Shown here one piece after another: positions 52,912 through 62,443 of a DNA stretch of 64,000 bases; position 1 is the first letter of the stretch; each line of letters starts with the position of its first letter. The stretch is from Akkermansiaceae bacterium UBA2381 (GTDB lineage: Bacteria; Verrucomicrobiota; Verrucomicrobiia; Verrucomicrobiales; DEV007). The stretch lies in the NCBI GenBank assembly GCA_002344215.1, contig DDSV01000017.1:32937-96936 (forward strand), given 5' to 3'. Below the pieces are notes generated by a model, which was not told the origin of the DNA, did no database searches, and saw only the letters and a program-made list of their open reading frames with translations. The position numbers were made by a program, and so were the translations under genes.

Positions 52912-53967
52912 ATGTCAGAAGACACCATCAAACTTACTTCGCTTTCATCCTGCGCCGGTTGAGCTTCCAAGCTCAGCCAGGAGGCACTCGTGCAGGTCTT
53001 GCACGGGCTTGAACAGTTCGAAGATATGAATCTGCTCGTCGGGTCCGGGACCTCTGACGACGCGGCGATCTATCGTATTGCCCCGGACCTGGCACTGGTG
53101 CAGACGGTCGATTTTTTCACGCCCATCGTGGACGATCCTTATCTGTACGGACAGATCGCGGCCACCAACTCGCTCTCGGATGTCTACGCGATGGGCGGAC
53201 GTCCGATCACGGCGATGAACATCGTCGGCATGCCGGCGGACATTCTCAGTGTGGAGATCATCAATCAGATCCTCAAAGGCGGGGCCGACAAGGTGAAGGA
53301 GGCAAAATGTGCCCTCGCCGGGGGGCACTCGATCAAAAACCCGGAGCCCATCTATGGATTGTCAGTGACCGGACTGGTGCATCCGGACCGCATGATCACC
53401 AATGCCGCAGCCAAAGCGGGCGATATTCTGGTCCTGACAAAACCGCTCGGCACCGGTATTCTCACCACGGGAATCAAACGAGGCCTCGTGAGCGACGCAC
53501 TTATTGATCAGGTCGTGGACCAGATGTGCCGCCTGAATATTCCGGGACAGATCATGGCGGAACGAGGTCTCGTGAAATGTGCCACGGATGTGACCGGTTT
53601 CGGGTTGCTCGGACACCTCATTTCACTTTGCCGCGCGAGTGGAGTCAGTGCCGAGCTCGATTCCGCCGCCATTCCCGCCATTTCCCCGGAGGTGATCCGT
53701 CTCATCGAGGAAGAGGGCTGTGTTCCCGGAGGGACAAAACAGAATTTACTCACGGCCGGGCCGAATGTCCGCTTTGGTGAGCGGGTTTCCGAAGCCATGA
53801 AACTTCTCCTCGCGGACGCGCAGACCAGTGGGGGTTTGCTCTGCTGCGTGCCCGGTGAGCACCTTGATGAAGTCCTCGCGATTTGTAGCGACGAGAAAAC
53901 GCTCTGCAAAGCGGTGATCGGCCGGATTGGAGAGAAGAAGGGTGAGGTGCTGATTTCCGTGAACTAG
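52912..53967 (+). CDS. selD: Selenide, water dikinase SelD, itself a selenoprotein
   Basis: Full gene starts at ATG 52912; in-frame TGA at 52960-52962 is codon 17. Read as Sec the protein has 351 residues (E. coli SelD: 347). The local sequence SSC-A-G-U-A-S-K matches the Cys/Sec-x-x-Lys active site of SelD. A gene caller ignoring UGA would start at an internal GTG (52990) and lose the active site. The rest has GSGTSDDAAIYRI, NSLSDVYAMGGRP, LAGGHSI and DVTGFGLLGH, as expected. It makes selenophosphate from selenide and ATP for both SelA and MnmH. It lies 13 bp after selC. Confidence 0.96.
52960..53007 (+). promoter_or_regulatory. SECIS element of selD
   Basis: 24 bases after the UGA an 8-bp stem begins (CTCGTGCA with TGCACGGG) with the loop GGTCT. 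The loop at 52995-52999 starts 32 bases after the UGA, within the usual 16-37. The apical part closely resembles the E. coli fdhF SECIS, whose loop also holds GGUCU and which SelB recognises. Confidence 0.85.
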
Positions 53968-53995
53968 ATCGATTGGGGTGCTACCTTTTCCGCGA

Positions 53996-55399
53996 ATGAG
54001 CGCGAAAAGCCCCAATCCTTTCAGTCGCATCCCGGCCGTGGACAAAGTCATTGTTGCGTTGGAAAAGAAAGGGGGACTGCCGCCCCTGCCTCAACCACTC
54101 ATTACCGACCTCGTTCGTCACACCCTTGAGGAAATAAGAGAGCGGGTCAAAGCGGGTGATCCGAATGTGGACGAGTTCGAGGGAACGGTCCGCTTGATCC
54201 GTGAAAGAATCGGGGTGCTCTATCGTTCGCGTATTCACCCGGTCATCAATGGAACCGGGGTTTGCATCCACACCAATCTGGGGCGCGCCCCGCTCCGAAA
54301 GGAGGCGGTTCAGGCCATCGCCGATGTCGGTCGTTTCTACAATAATCTCGAACTCGATCTTGAGTCAGGAGAACGCGGATCACGGGGTGGTTTCCTCGAG
54401 ACCTGTCTGGCGAAACTCTGCGATGCTGAATCCGCGACGGTGACAAACAACTGCGCGGCGGCGCTGATCATTATTCTGAAACACCTCGCGAAAGGGGATC
54501 GGAACGAGGTGGTCATTTCGCGGGGCGAACTCGTCGAAATCGGCGGTGGTTTCCGTGTTCCGGAGATCATGGAAGCCTCGGGTGCGAAACTGGTCGAGGT
54601 CGGCGCGACCAACAAGACGACTCTCGATGATTACCGGAATGCGATTACTCCCCGGACCGGGATGCTACTCAAAGTCCATCGGTCCAATTTTTACATGGAG
54701 GGATTCACCGGGGAACCGTCGACCGAAGAACTGGTCGCTCTGGGGAGGGAATATGGTCTTCCCGTGGTCGAAGATCTCGGAAGCGGAGCCATGGTGATGA
54801 CCGAGCAGGTGTCGGCAATACCCCATGAGCCGACCGCATCCGAAGTGCTGGGTCGCGGAGTAGACCTGGTCTGTGTCAGCGGGGACAAGCTCCTCGGAGG
54901 TCCCCAGGCGGGAATTATCGCGGGAAAAGCAGGTCTTGTGGCGGGAATCAAAAAGGAACCGTTCTTCCGCGCGCTCCGATGTGACAAACTCATCCTCACC
55001 GCAATGCAGGAAACGGTGCTCGAATACCTCAGAACCGGGGAGAATGAAAAGCCTGACCTGCCCCTGATCGGGATGCTTTCAGCCACGGTTGAGGATGATC
55101 TTCGACCCCGCGCGGAAGCTATTTTGAAGCGGCTCAGCGGAGCCGGGGGGCTTGAGTGTTCGGTGGTGGATTCAATCGCCCGCTGCGGCGGGGGAACGAT
55201 GCCTAAGGCGGAAATTCCCTCTCTCGCCCTGGAGTTTTTGCCCTCTGGTCTCAGCGTGACAAAAATGGCACAACGGCTGCGTGGCATGCCTCTTCCCGTG
55301 ATGGGGTATATCGCCGAAGATTCCTTTCGCATCGATTTGCGCACCGTTTTTCCCGAGCAGGACGTATCTCTTGTCGAAAATCTCTTGGCAATTCTTTGA
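53996..55399 (+). CDS. selA: L-seryl-tRNA(Sec) selenium transferase
   Basis: About 467 residues from ATG 53996 (MSAKSPNPFSRIPAVDKV); the longer frame begins at a TTG. Domains: N-terminal tRNA-binding region, then the PLP fold with VINGTGVCIHTNLGRAPL, the PLP lysine Lys298 in SGDKLLGGPQAG, and KVHRSNFYMEGFTGEPS. It converts Ser-tRNA(Sec) to Sec-tRNA(Sec) using selenophosphate. It follows selD by 28 bp. Confidence 0.97.
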   Translation: MSAKSPNPFSRIPAVDKVIVALEKKGGLPPLPQPLITDLVRHTLEEIRERVKAGDPNVDEFEGTVRLIRERIGVLYRSRIHPVINGTGVCIHTNLGRAPLRKEAVQAIADVGRFYNNLELDLESGERGSRGGFLETCLAKLCDAESATVTNNCAAALIIILKHLAKGDRNEVVISRGELVEIGGGFRVPEIMEASGAKLVEVGATNKTTLDDYRNAITPRTGMLLKVHRSNFYMEGFTGEPSTEELVALGREYGLPVVEDLGSGAMVMTEQVSAIPHEPTASEVLGRGVDLVCVSGDKLLGGPQAGIIAGKAGLVAGIKKEPFFRALRCDKLILTAMQETVLEYLRTGENEKPDLPLIGMLSATVEDDLRPRAEAILKRLSGAGGLECSVVDSIARCGGGTMPKAEIPSLALEFLPSGLSVTKMAQRLRGMPLPVMGYIAEDSFRIDLRTVFPEQDVSLVENLLAIL

Positions 55400-55401
55400 A
55401 A

Positions 55402-55419
55402 GCCTTCAATGCTGAAGGC
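55402..55419 (+). other. Short perfect hairpin after selA
   Basis: GCCTTCA pairs with TGAAGGC around a 4-base loop (ATGC), directly after the selA stop. There is no T-run; it may protect the mRNA end or slow the polymerase before the transporter genes. Confidence 0.45.
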
Positions 55420-55513
55420 GTCAAAACGCGGCGGTCTCCTGATGAGGCGGTTGCCGTAACAGACACCGGTCTAAAATGATCCAAAATCAACAAACCTACC
55501 AGAAATCCAAACG

Positions 55514-56452
55514 ATGCTGAAAAACTCCTTTTTCCGCGTCGGTCTGGCTGCGGTAACTGCCCTTGCCTTTGTCGGCTGTGGTGGTGATCCGTCGCCCGCC
55601 GACTCCACTGAAAGCGCCAAGGCTGAAAAGCCCGCGGCCACCCTCTATCTCTCAGCGATTCCCGACGAGAAGATCACCGATCAGAAAGCCAAATTTGATA
55701 AGCTCGCCGAATACCTTGCCGGAAAACTCGGGGTCAGCGTGGAGTTTGTTTTCTCAAAAGATTATGCTGATTCGGTGACGAAGTTTAAGAATGGGGAAGT
55801 CCATCTCGTCTGGTTCGGCGGACTTTCCGGCGTCCAGGCCCGGCTAGCGGTCGAGGGTGCTCAGGCGATTGCCCAGGGATCCGAGGATCCGAAGTACAAA
55901 TCGTATTTGATCGCGAACAAGTCGACCGGTCTCCAACCCTCTGATGCCTTTCCGGCGGCTATCAAGGACATGACCTTTAGCTTCGGTTCTCCGGGGTCGA
56001 CTTCGGGACGTCTCATGCCAACCTATTTCATCATGCAGAACAATGGCGGGATTGATCCCGACAAGTGGTTCGCGCAGAAGCCGGGCTTTCAAATGAGCGG
56101 CGGCCATGTGGCGACAACGAATGCGGTAGCGGACGGGACGTATCAGGTGGGCGCGGTCAATTACAAAACCTACGATGATATGGTGAAGAGCGATCCCAAG
56201 GTCGCGGAGAACACCGTCAAAATCTGGACCACACCGTTTTATGCGGACTACAACTTTACGATTCACCCGGAAGTTGAATCCCTCTTTGGAGAAGGCTTTA
56301 TCGGTAAAGTTCAGGCCGCTCTGATCGAGGCCCCGACCGGTTCCGATGCTCTCAAGGCGATAAACCGCGAGTCCGTCATCGCTGCGAAAAACGAGGATTT
56401 CGATGGTATTAAAAACACCGCCGTTGAGCTCAAACTGCTCGACCTCTACTAG
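55514..56452 (+). CDS. ABC transporter substrate-binding lipoprotein, putative selenium oxyanion type
   Basis: 312 residues, lipobox FVGC at Cys22. The fold is of the PhnD/phosphonate-binding group: TLYLSAIPDEKITDQKAKFD, KNGEVHLVWFGGLSG, FSFGSPGSTSGRLMPTYFI and GAVNYKTYDDM. This family includes the group called putative selenate ABC transporter periplasmic binding proteins, named for sel-gene neighbourhood; the location here fits exactly. The ligand (selenate, selenite or another anion) is not proven. Confidence 0.85.
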   Translation: MLKNSFFRVGLAAVTALAFVGCGGDPSPADSTESAKAEKPAATLYLSAIPDEKITDQKAKFDKLAEYLAGKLGVSVEFVFSKDYADSVTKFKNGEVHLVWFGGLSGVQARLAVEGAQAIAQGSEDPKYKSYLIANKSTGLQPSDAFPAAIKDMTFSFGSPGSTSGRLMPTYFIMQNNGGIDPDKWFAQKPGFQMSGGHVATTNAVADGTYQVGAVNYKTYDDMVKSDPKVAENTVKIWTTPFYADYNFTIHPEVESLFGEGFIGKVQAALIEAPTGSDALKAINRESVIAAKNEDFDGIKNTAVELKLLDLY

Positions 56453-56497
56453 AATCTCGTTCAATTAGGGTGGGGCAATCCCGGCCCTTCTTTCTTT

Positions 56498-56530
56498 GAG
56501 GCCGGACAGGAATGTCCGGCCTCCTTTTTG
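56498..56530 (+). terminator. Strong intrinsic terminator inside the ABC operon
   Basis: GAGGCCGGACA pairs perfectly with TGTCCGGCCTC (11 bp, loop GGAA) followed by CTTTTTG. It sits between the binding-protein gene and the ATPase gene, so it likely gives more binding protein than transporter core. Confidence 0.9.
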
Positions 56531-56538
56531 TGTCTCTC

Positions 56539-57312
56539 ATGTCTTCCTCCTTCCAGATTGACCAGGTGACCTGCCGCTTCGGTGAGTTGCGGGCCGTGAA
56601 CAACGTTTCCTTTGAGATAAGAAAGGGCGAACAGGTTGCCCTGATCGGTCCCAGCGGCAGCGGGAAAACGACTCTTATTCAACTGCTGAACACGATGCGG
56701 GTTCCCGATGAGGGGAGACTCACCGTTCTGCAAAACGAGGTCAGCGTTTTAACTCCCCGTGAACTGCGGCGGCTCCGCACCACTCTTGCGACGATCCCGC
56801 AACACCTCGGACTCGTTCCGAATCTTACCGCGATTCAAAACGTGATCCTCGGGCAGGGCGGGAGACGCGGGGCACTCCGCTCCTTGCGTGATCTGTTATT
56901 TCCCTCCCGCGCCGATGCCCTGGAAATCCACGCGATCCTTGACCGCGTCGGCATCGAGGAAAAGCTCTACTCCCGCGTTAACCGGCTCTCCGGCGGCCAG
57001 CAGCAGCGGGTGGCGATTGCTCGGGCGATTTTTCAACATCCCGAGGTTCTCCTCGCCGATGAGCCGGTCTCAAGCGTTGACCCTGCCCGGGCGCGGGACA
57101 CGGTGAAACTCCTCTGCGAGCTCTCCGCCGAGCACGGATTCACCCTTTGCGTGAGTCTTCACGATCTCGCCCTTGCGCGCGAGTTTTTCCCTCGTCTCAT
57201 TGGCATGAGAAGAGGTCACATCGTCTTTGACGGCGCGCCGGAAGCCCTGAGTAGCGAGGATCAGCGAGCCCTCTACGAGCTCAGCAACGAGGAGATGATG
57301 GTTGATGCCTGA
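56539..57312 (+). CDS. Phosphonate-type ABC transporter ATP-binding protein (selenium cluster)
   Basis: About 257 residues from ATG 56539; the frame's earlier start lies inside the terminator. Walker A is GPSGSGKTT, signature LSGGQQQRVAIARA, Walker B VLLADEP. The closest family is PhnC/selenate-type ATPases. It powers the two permeases that follow, starting 12 bp downstream. Confidence 0.93.
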   Translation: MSSSFQIDQVTCRFGELRAVNNVSFEIRKGEQVALIGPSGSGKTTLIQLLNTMRVPDEGRLTVLQNEVSVLTPRELRRLRTTLATIPQHLGLVPNLTAIQNVILGQGGRRGALRSLRDLLFPSRADALEIHAILDRVGIEEKLYSRVNRLSGGQQQRVAIARAIFQHPEVLLADEPVSSVDPARARDTVKLLCELSAEHGFTLCVSLHDLALAREFFPRLIGMRRGHIVFDGAPEALSSEDQRALYELSNEEMMVDA

Positions 57313-57324
57313 CCGAAGTGATCG

Positions 57325-58197
57325 ATGAAGGCGCAGGCGGGAAAATATGGACTGAAGCGCTGGGTCGTGGCCGGTCTCGCCCTCGCTTTTTTGTGCTGCG
57401 CCTGGTCGCTCGGACTCACTCCCGCCGGTCTGGTCCCGCCTGACTCGCAGCATTGGGATCGCACCGGAGAGTTTTTTCGTGCGGCCCTCAACCCTGCTCT
57501 CGACTATGAGGATGAGAATGTCCCCGCGGATGCCGAACCGATCTGGTGGAAGGGGATCAAGGGCGTTTTTTTGACCCTGAAATTTGCTTTCGGGGCGATG
57601 AGCCTGGCCGTGCCGACGGCTCTGGTGTTGGGGTTTCTCGGATCCTCGGCGTGGTGGCCCGAGCCATGCGGCGGAAAGACACGTCTTATCCTGCGGGCAG
57701 TCTATTTCATCAGCCGCCTGTTCATGAGCCTGATCCGTTCCATTCACGAACTGATCTGGGCGCTCCTCTTTCTCTCCGCCATGGGTGTCTCTCCGCTTGC
57801 GGGAATGATCGCCCTCGCACTGCCATTCTCGGGAACCCTGGGAAAGGTCTTTTCCGAACTCATCGACGAGGAGGCCCGCGACGCGGCGCAGGCTCTTAAG
57901 GCAATCGGGCATGGACCGGTGCAGATTTTCCTGGTCGGCATTCTTCCCCGGGCGATGCCGAATCTTATCACCTACAGCTTCTATCGCTTTGAGTGCGCCC
58001 TGCGCTCTTCTGCGGTGCTCGGTTTTGTCGGGATTGAAACGATAGGCCTCTACATTGAGCTTTCTCACGAGGAGTTCTATTACCGCGAGGTCTGGACCTA
58101 CCTCTACCTTCTCATCGCGATGATCGTCGTGGTCGATCTTTGGGGGGCGGGAATCCGGCGACGTTTGCACACAAGCACGGGAGGCTGCGCGATATGA
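57325..58197 (+). CDS. Phosphonate-type ABC transporter permease 1 (selenium cluster)
   Basis: 290 residues with about six transmembrane helices. The cytosolic coupling loop EEARDAAQALKAIGHGPVQIFLVGILPRAMP is the EAA motif that docks the ATPase. PhnE-like. Its stop overlaps the next start in ATGA (58194-58197). Confidence 0.9.
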   Translation: MKAQAGKYGLKRWVVAGLALAFLCCAWSLGLTPAGLVPPDSQHWDRTGEFFRAALNPALDYEDENVPADAEPIWWKGIKGVFLTLKFAFGAMSLAVPTALVLGFLGSSAWWPEPCGGKTRLILRAVYFISRLFMSLIRSIHELIWALLFLSAMGVSPLAGMIALALPFSGTLGKVFSELIDEEARDAAQALKAIGHGPVQIFLVGILPRAMPNLITYSFYRFECALRSSAVLGFVGIETIGLYIELSHEEFYYREVWTYLYLLIAMIVVVDLWGAGIRRRLHTSTGGCAI

Positions 58198-59114
58198 TCC
58201 CCCCGTCTCCCTCCGATCTCCGCTTTTCGCGAGTCACCGGGTTGCGTCGGAATCGCGAGCGAAATCCTTTTCTTTGGATCAGTGCAATTATGGTTCTGGT
58301 AGGTGTATCCTGGGCCTGGGCAACGAGCACACCGTTACTGGGCCGTCTATCTGCAGAACGCCGCTGGCTCAACTTCAAAAATTTCGCGGGTGAGTTGGTG
58401 CCCGCACCGGTTCGGAAATCAGGGGATTGGGGTGATGCCCTGCCCTGGGCGTGGGAACTCCTTACGGACGAGGGTTTCCTCGCTCTCATGACGACATTCG
58501 GAATTGCCACTGCGGCGATCATCCTGTCGGGCACCCTGGTTCTTCCTCTCCTGCCGCTCGCCAGCCGAAGACTCGCCCGTGTCGATCCCTTCGGACTTCG
58601 TGCGGGCAAAACAAACCGTGCTGCCGGATTGGTTTGGAAACTCTCCGGCCCGTTCGTGAGATTTGCGTTTGTCCTCTGCCGATCACTGCCGGAATACCTC
58701 ATCGCCTTCCTTCTCATCTCCCTGCTCGGGCTTCAGGTCTGGCCGCTTGTTCTCGCGCTGGCCATTCACAATCTCGGAATTCTCGGGCGGCTCTGGGGAG
58801 AGGTCGTCGAGAATGCGGATGACTCTGCGGCGATGCGGGCCTATGCCGCTGGTCAGGGACGAGTCGGAGTTTTTGCCACGACGACACTGCCCGGGGTCTT
58901 CAATCGCTTCCTCATCTATTTTTTCTATCGATGGGAGACCTGCGTCAAGGACGCTACTGTCCTGGGGATGCTGGGGCTTCTGACGCTCGGGAAACTGATC
59001 GCCTTATCGAAAGGGTTCTTCTGGGATCAGATGCTGTTCTACGTGCTTCTCGGCGGTTCCGTGATCGTGCTCGGCGATCTCTTCTCGATGGCGCTGCGGC
59101 GCTGGTTGCGGTAG
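58194..59114 (+). CDS. Phosphonate-type ABC transporter permease 2 (selenium cluster)
   Basis: About 306 residues from ATG 58194; the frame's earlier start lies inside permease 1. Five or six helices; the EAA-like coupling loop is MRAYAAGQGRVGVFATTTLPG. It is paired with permease 1 as a heterodimer. selB follows 38 bp later. Confidence 0.9.
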   Translation: MIPPSPSDLRFSRVTGLRRNRERNPFLWISAIMVLVGVSWAWATSTPLLGRLSAERRWLNFKNFAGELVPAPVRKSGDWGDALPWAWELLTDEGFLALMTTFGIATAAIILSGTLVLPLLPLASRRLARVDPFGLRAGKTNRAAGLVWKLSGPFVRFAFVLCRSLPEYLIAFLLISLLGLQVWPLVLALAIHNLGILGRLWGEVVENADDSAAMRAYAAGQGRVGVFATTTLPGVFNRFLIYFFYRWETCVKDATVLGMLGLLTLGKLIALSKGFFWDQMLFYVLLGGSVIVLGDLFSMALRRWLR

Positions 59115-59152
59115 ACCTGATTTGGCCTTTCCTTTGCGCTTCCTGCCCACGC

Positions 59153-61099
59153 ATGTCCAGTCGTCACTTCATCCTCGGAACAGCCGGTCATATCGACCAT
59201 GGAAAAAGTTCGTTGATTCAGGCCCTCACCGGGACTGATCCCGATCGACTTCCGGAGGAGAAGCTCCGCGGCATGACCATCGAACTGGGCTTCGCGGAAC
59301 TCGATCTCGACGCCACCGACGGCAGCGGGGACAAGCTAGTCATCGGTGTCGTGGATGTTCCGGGGCATTCCGATTTCGTCAAAAACATGGTTGCGGGAGT
59401 GGGCGCGATTGATCTCGCTCTCTTCATTGTAGCGGCGGATGACGGTTGGATGCCGCAGACCGAAGAACACTATCAGATACTCCAATACCTCGGGGTGAAG
59501 CGCGCCGTCATTGCCCTGACCAAGGTCGATCTCGTCGACGATCTCGAGCTCGTGCTTGAGGATTTGAAGGAAAATCTCGAGGGCGGCGCGTGGGAACAAG
59601 CGCCGGTGGTTCCGGTGTCTTCCCAAACGGGGCAGGGGATAGACAAACTACGTGCCACCATGGCAACACTTCTCAGCGAAGCGGGAGCGGTACATGACAG
59701 TGGTAAACCAAGACTGCCGGTGGACCGGGCTTTTTCCCTCAAAGGGGTCGGCACTGTTGTGACGGGAACCCTGACCGACGGCCCCATCAAGGTCGGCAGC
59801 GATCTGGTTATCCAGCCCGCAGGCCTCGCGGCGCATGTCCGCAGCGCTCAATCCCACGGCAAATCGACCGATCTTGTGACGCCGGGAACCCGGTCCGCCC
59901 TCAACCTCTCGGGCATTGCGGTGAGGGACTCTGGCGAGGCAACCCGGATCGGGGTCGGTCGCGGAGATGTCCTCACTCTGCCCGGACTAGGGAATGCCGT
60001 GACCGCGATTGATGTTTTGATTTCCAGGACGGATCGCGGGATACGCGGCCTGCGCCAATCGAACCGCGCCCTTCGCACCGGGAGGGAAGTGATGTTCCAC
60101 CACGGAAGCACCGGACGCCGCGCCCGCCTTCACCTCCTCGAGCAGCGGAGTCTTGAACCCGGTGAATCCGCTCTTGCGGAACTTCGTTTTCACGATCCCG
60201 TCTTTGTCTTCATCGGTGATAGTTTTGTCCTCCGCGATGCCTCGGCCGGCCTCACCCTCGCCGGGGGCGTTGTCCTCGACGAGGACGCAAACCGCAGGGC
60301 CTTTCGCAAAACGTTTCAAGCAGAGTTCCTTGAGACGAGGAAAGGACATCACGACGATCTGGAGATTCTCCTTCGCTCCCAGATCGTGCGGGATAAAGCC
60401 GTCTTTCGCCCCGCGCTGCTCGCCAAGTCCCGATTCAGCACGATCCGGATACGAGGCGCGATTGACGCGATGGCTGCCAGTGGCGAAGTGCAATTGAGCG
60501 GGGAGTGGATTTTTGAATCGGGATGGTGGAAGCGCCTCTCCCGTCTCGCCGGGGAAAAAGTGCACGCGGCGCACCGGGAGCACCCCGATCATCTGGGGCT
60601 TCCGCTCCGCGATCTGCGAACGATGATGGCCCCGGAACTGCCCTCTGCGAAATTTTTCGATGCGCTCCTGGCGGGACTCCTCGGTGGAGACTTCGCCAAG
60701 GCCGGGCCGAATATCCGACATCGCAGCCATCAGCCCAGACTTCCGTCCGAGCTAGTCAAACCGGGCGAACTGGTTCGAAAGCGTTTGGCCACTGATCTGA
60801 TCACGCCTCCCAACAAGGGGGAGACGGCAACCAACCCAGCTGAGGAAAAGGCGCTCCGCTTTCTGGTGAACATGGGGGAAGTGATCGATCTCGATGCGAA
60901 GACGATCATTTCGAGCGCGGGATATGAGCAGATCAAAACGCAGATTGTTGAGTATCTTCAGTCCCACGGAAAAGCAACCGCGAGTGATCTCCGTCAGCAT
61001 ACCGGAACGGTCCGGCGCATACTCATGCCCCTGCTGGAGAAACTTGATGAGGAGAAGGTGACGGTGCGGGAGGGTGACGACCGGCGTTTGCCGGAGTGA
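59153..61099 (+). CDS. selB: Selenocysteine-specific translation elongation factor
   Basis: About 648 residues from ATG 59153; the much longer frame up to 58931 runs inside the permease and is rejected. GTPase: GTAGHIDHGKSS (G1), MTIELGFAELD (switch), DVPGHSDFVKNM (G3) and TKVD (G4). Domains II and III follow, then C-terminal winged-helix repeats (about 400-648) that hold the SECIS. It brings Sec-tRNA to the ribosome at UGA codons. Last gene of the cluster. Confidence 0.97.
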   Translation: MSSRHFILGTAGHIDHGKSSLIQALTGTDPDRLPEEKLRGMTIELGFAELDLDATDGSGDKLVIGVVDVPGHSDFVKNMVAGVGAIDLALFIVAADDGWMPQTEEHYQILQYLGVKRAVIALTKVDLVDDLELVLEDLKENLEGGAWEQAPVVPVSSQTGQGIDKLRATMATLLSEAGAVHDSGKPRLPVDRAFSLKGVGTVVTGTLTDGPIKVGSDLVIQPAGLAAHVRSAQSHGKSTDLVTPGTRSALNLSGIAVRDSGEATRIGVGRGDVLTLPGLGNAVTAIDVLISRTDRGIRGLRQSNRALRTGREVMFHHGSTGRRARLHLLEQRSLEPGESALAELRFHDPVFVFIGDSFVLRDASAGLTLAGGVVLDEDANRRAFRKTFQAEFLETRKGHHDDLEILLRSQIVRDKAVFRPALLAKSRFSTIRIRGAIDAMAASGEVQLSGEWIFESGWWKRLSRLAGEKVHAAHREHPDHLGLPLRDLRTMMAPELPSAKFFDALLAGLLGGDFAKAGPNIRHRSHQPRLPSELVKPGELVRKRLATDLITPPNKGETATNPAEEKALRFLVNMGEVIDLDAKTIISSAGYEQIKTQIVEYLQSHGKATASDLRQHTGTVRRILMPLLEKLDEEKVTVREGDDRRLPE

Positions 61100-61101
61100 G
61101 T

Positions 61102-62379
61102 TCAAGAAACCATGGTCGAATCACCTGGACCGGGCAGAGCCTTTGTCGGGAAGGTCTCCGCCGCCCATCGCGTGATCGCCTTTATTCCTCGCCCCACGTA
61201 ATGATCGTGGATTGCCCCGATGCCAAGCGTCGCTGCGACGGCTTCGAGGTCATGACGGTGGCGGGGGAGGAGATGGAGGAGTGTCTCCGTCTGATCCGAT
61301 TCATCAGGACGGACGCGGATCGAGGGAAACAGCAGCCCCTTCTGCATCGAGAGTTTCTGACTATCGGGTAGGGTCAGGATTCGCGAAGGACCGAAAAGAA
61401 GGAAGCGGCTCGAAAAAATGATTCGTCCCTCGTCGTTTCGCTTGAGCGTGCCAAAGGTCCGGGCGGGCAGGATGGCGCTTCCCTCGCGGGCGAGGAAGGC
61501 GCGGGTCTTGCCGCTTCCCGCTTCTTTCCAGAGCAGTGATCGCAAGAAATCGACAGACATCACCGTGCCGAAGACACAGAGCCGGAACGAGCGCGGGGCG
61601 AGGTAGATCGCAATGGCGATGACGATGCCGCAGAGGACCGCGGCGAGGACAGGACTGATGAAGTAGAGCAGTCCCATGAACCCTAACACAAGCATGCGCG
61701 AGGCCTTGAGGAAGAGATCAAGAATACTGAAGGGGGAGAAAAGAAGGAGCACATTGAGGGAATGGCTGGTCAGCCAGACTGCAAAAAAAGCGATGAGCGA
61801 AAGAGGGAGAATCAACACGATCAGAAGCAGGGGCGCTTCCGCAATGACAGGAGGGATCAACGCGAGTGTGGAGTCGGAAATGGCAGAGGAAGCCGCCGTG
61901 CCTGCTGCAGGGGCCTTGGCCGTGAAATGCTCCGAGAGCTGACCGGTCATGAAGGGGATAAAGGCCGCGCTTGCGACGAGAGCACTGAGTTTGTCTTCAA
62001 AGAGTTCGATTAGGTCGAAAGGTTTTTTCAATATCGCCGGCATCGCCGATCCGAAGAGATCTTTGAGCAGGCAAAGGCCGAGAATCCCGAATCCGATACC
62101 CCAGGCCAGAGGATGGCAGAACCAGGGAAGTGAAAGTCTTTCCTCGGGGCTTGCCTTGAAATACTGCCATGTGCCGACCCCGCAGACGCCGAGCAGTGGG
62201 GAGATGGCCACACCCGTAATCTGGGTGATCCCTTCGGCGAGGGCGACGCCTGGAAGAGGGTCACTCTCGGGTTGAAGGGGTTCCCCCTGCGGGCTGGCCG
62301 CGCAAAAAGAGCTCGTGACGAGGAGGAGGCCGATGAGGCTGAGCGCCCCCAATCGCTGGCGGGAGTTGCGGGAGTTCAT
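61102..62379 (-). CDS. Multi-pass membrane protein of unknown function
   Basis: About 425 residues from ATG 62379 (signal-like MNSRNSRQRLGALSLIGLL). About seven to eight transmembrane segments lie between residues 45 and 290; the last 130 residues are soluble with LAREGSAILPARTFGTLKR and LPRHRHDLEAVAATLG. No family I can name; a relation to DUF4126-type proteins is possible. It is convergent with selB with two bases between the stops. Confidence 0.6.
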   Translation of the reverse strand: MNSRNSRQRLGALSLIGLLLVTSSFCAASPQGEPLQPESDPLPGVALAEGITQITGVAISPLLGVCGVGTWQYFKASPEERLSLPWFCHPLAWGIGFGILGLCLLKDLFGSAMPAILKKPFDLIELFEDKLSALVASAAFIPFMTGQLSEHFTAKAPAAGTAASSAISDSTLALIPPVIAEAPLLLIVLILPLSLIAFFAVWLTSHSLNVLLLFSPFSILDLFLKASRMLVLGFMGLLYFISPVLAAVLCGIVIAIAIYLAPRSFRLCVFGTVMSVDFLRSLLWKEAGSGKTRAFLAREGSAILPARTFGTLKRNDEGRIIFSSRFLLFGPSRILTLPDSQKLSMQKGLLFPSIRVRPDESDQTETLLHLLPRHRHDLEAVAATLGIGAIHDHYVGRGIKAITRWAAETFPTKALPGPGDSTMVS

Positions 62380-62443
62380 GAAGGTGACAGTGCAAAAGTC
62401 GTGACGCCTCGTCAATAAATAAGGAGAGCCTGCCGCGCAGATT

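Noticed and set aside
52960..52962. Premature stop or frameshift in selD
   Set aside because: The codon falls exactly at the known Cys/Sec active-site position and a SECIS follows.
58931..59152. N-terminal extension of SelB
   Set aside because: It lies inside the preceding permease gene; the conserved SelB start is at 59153.
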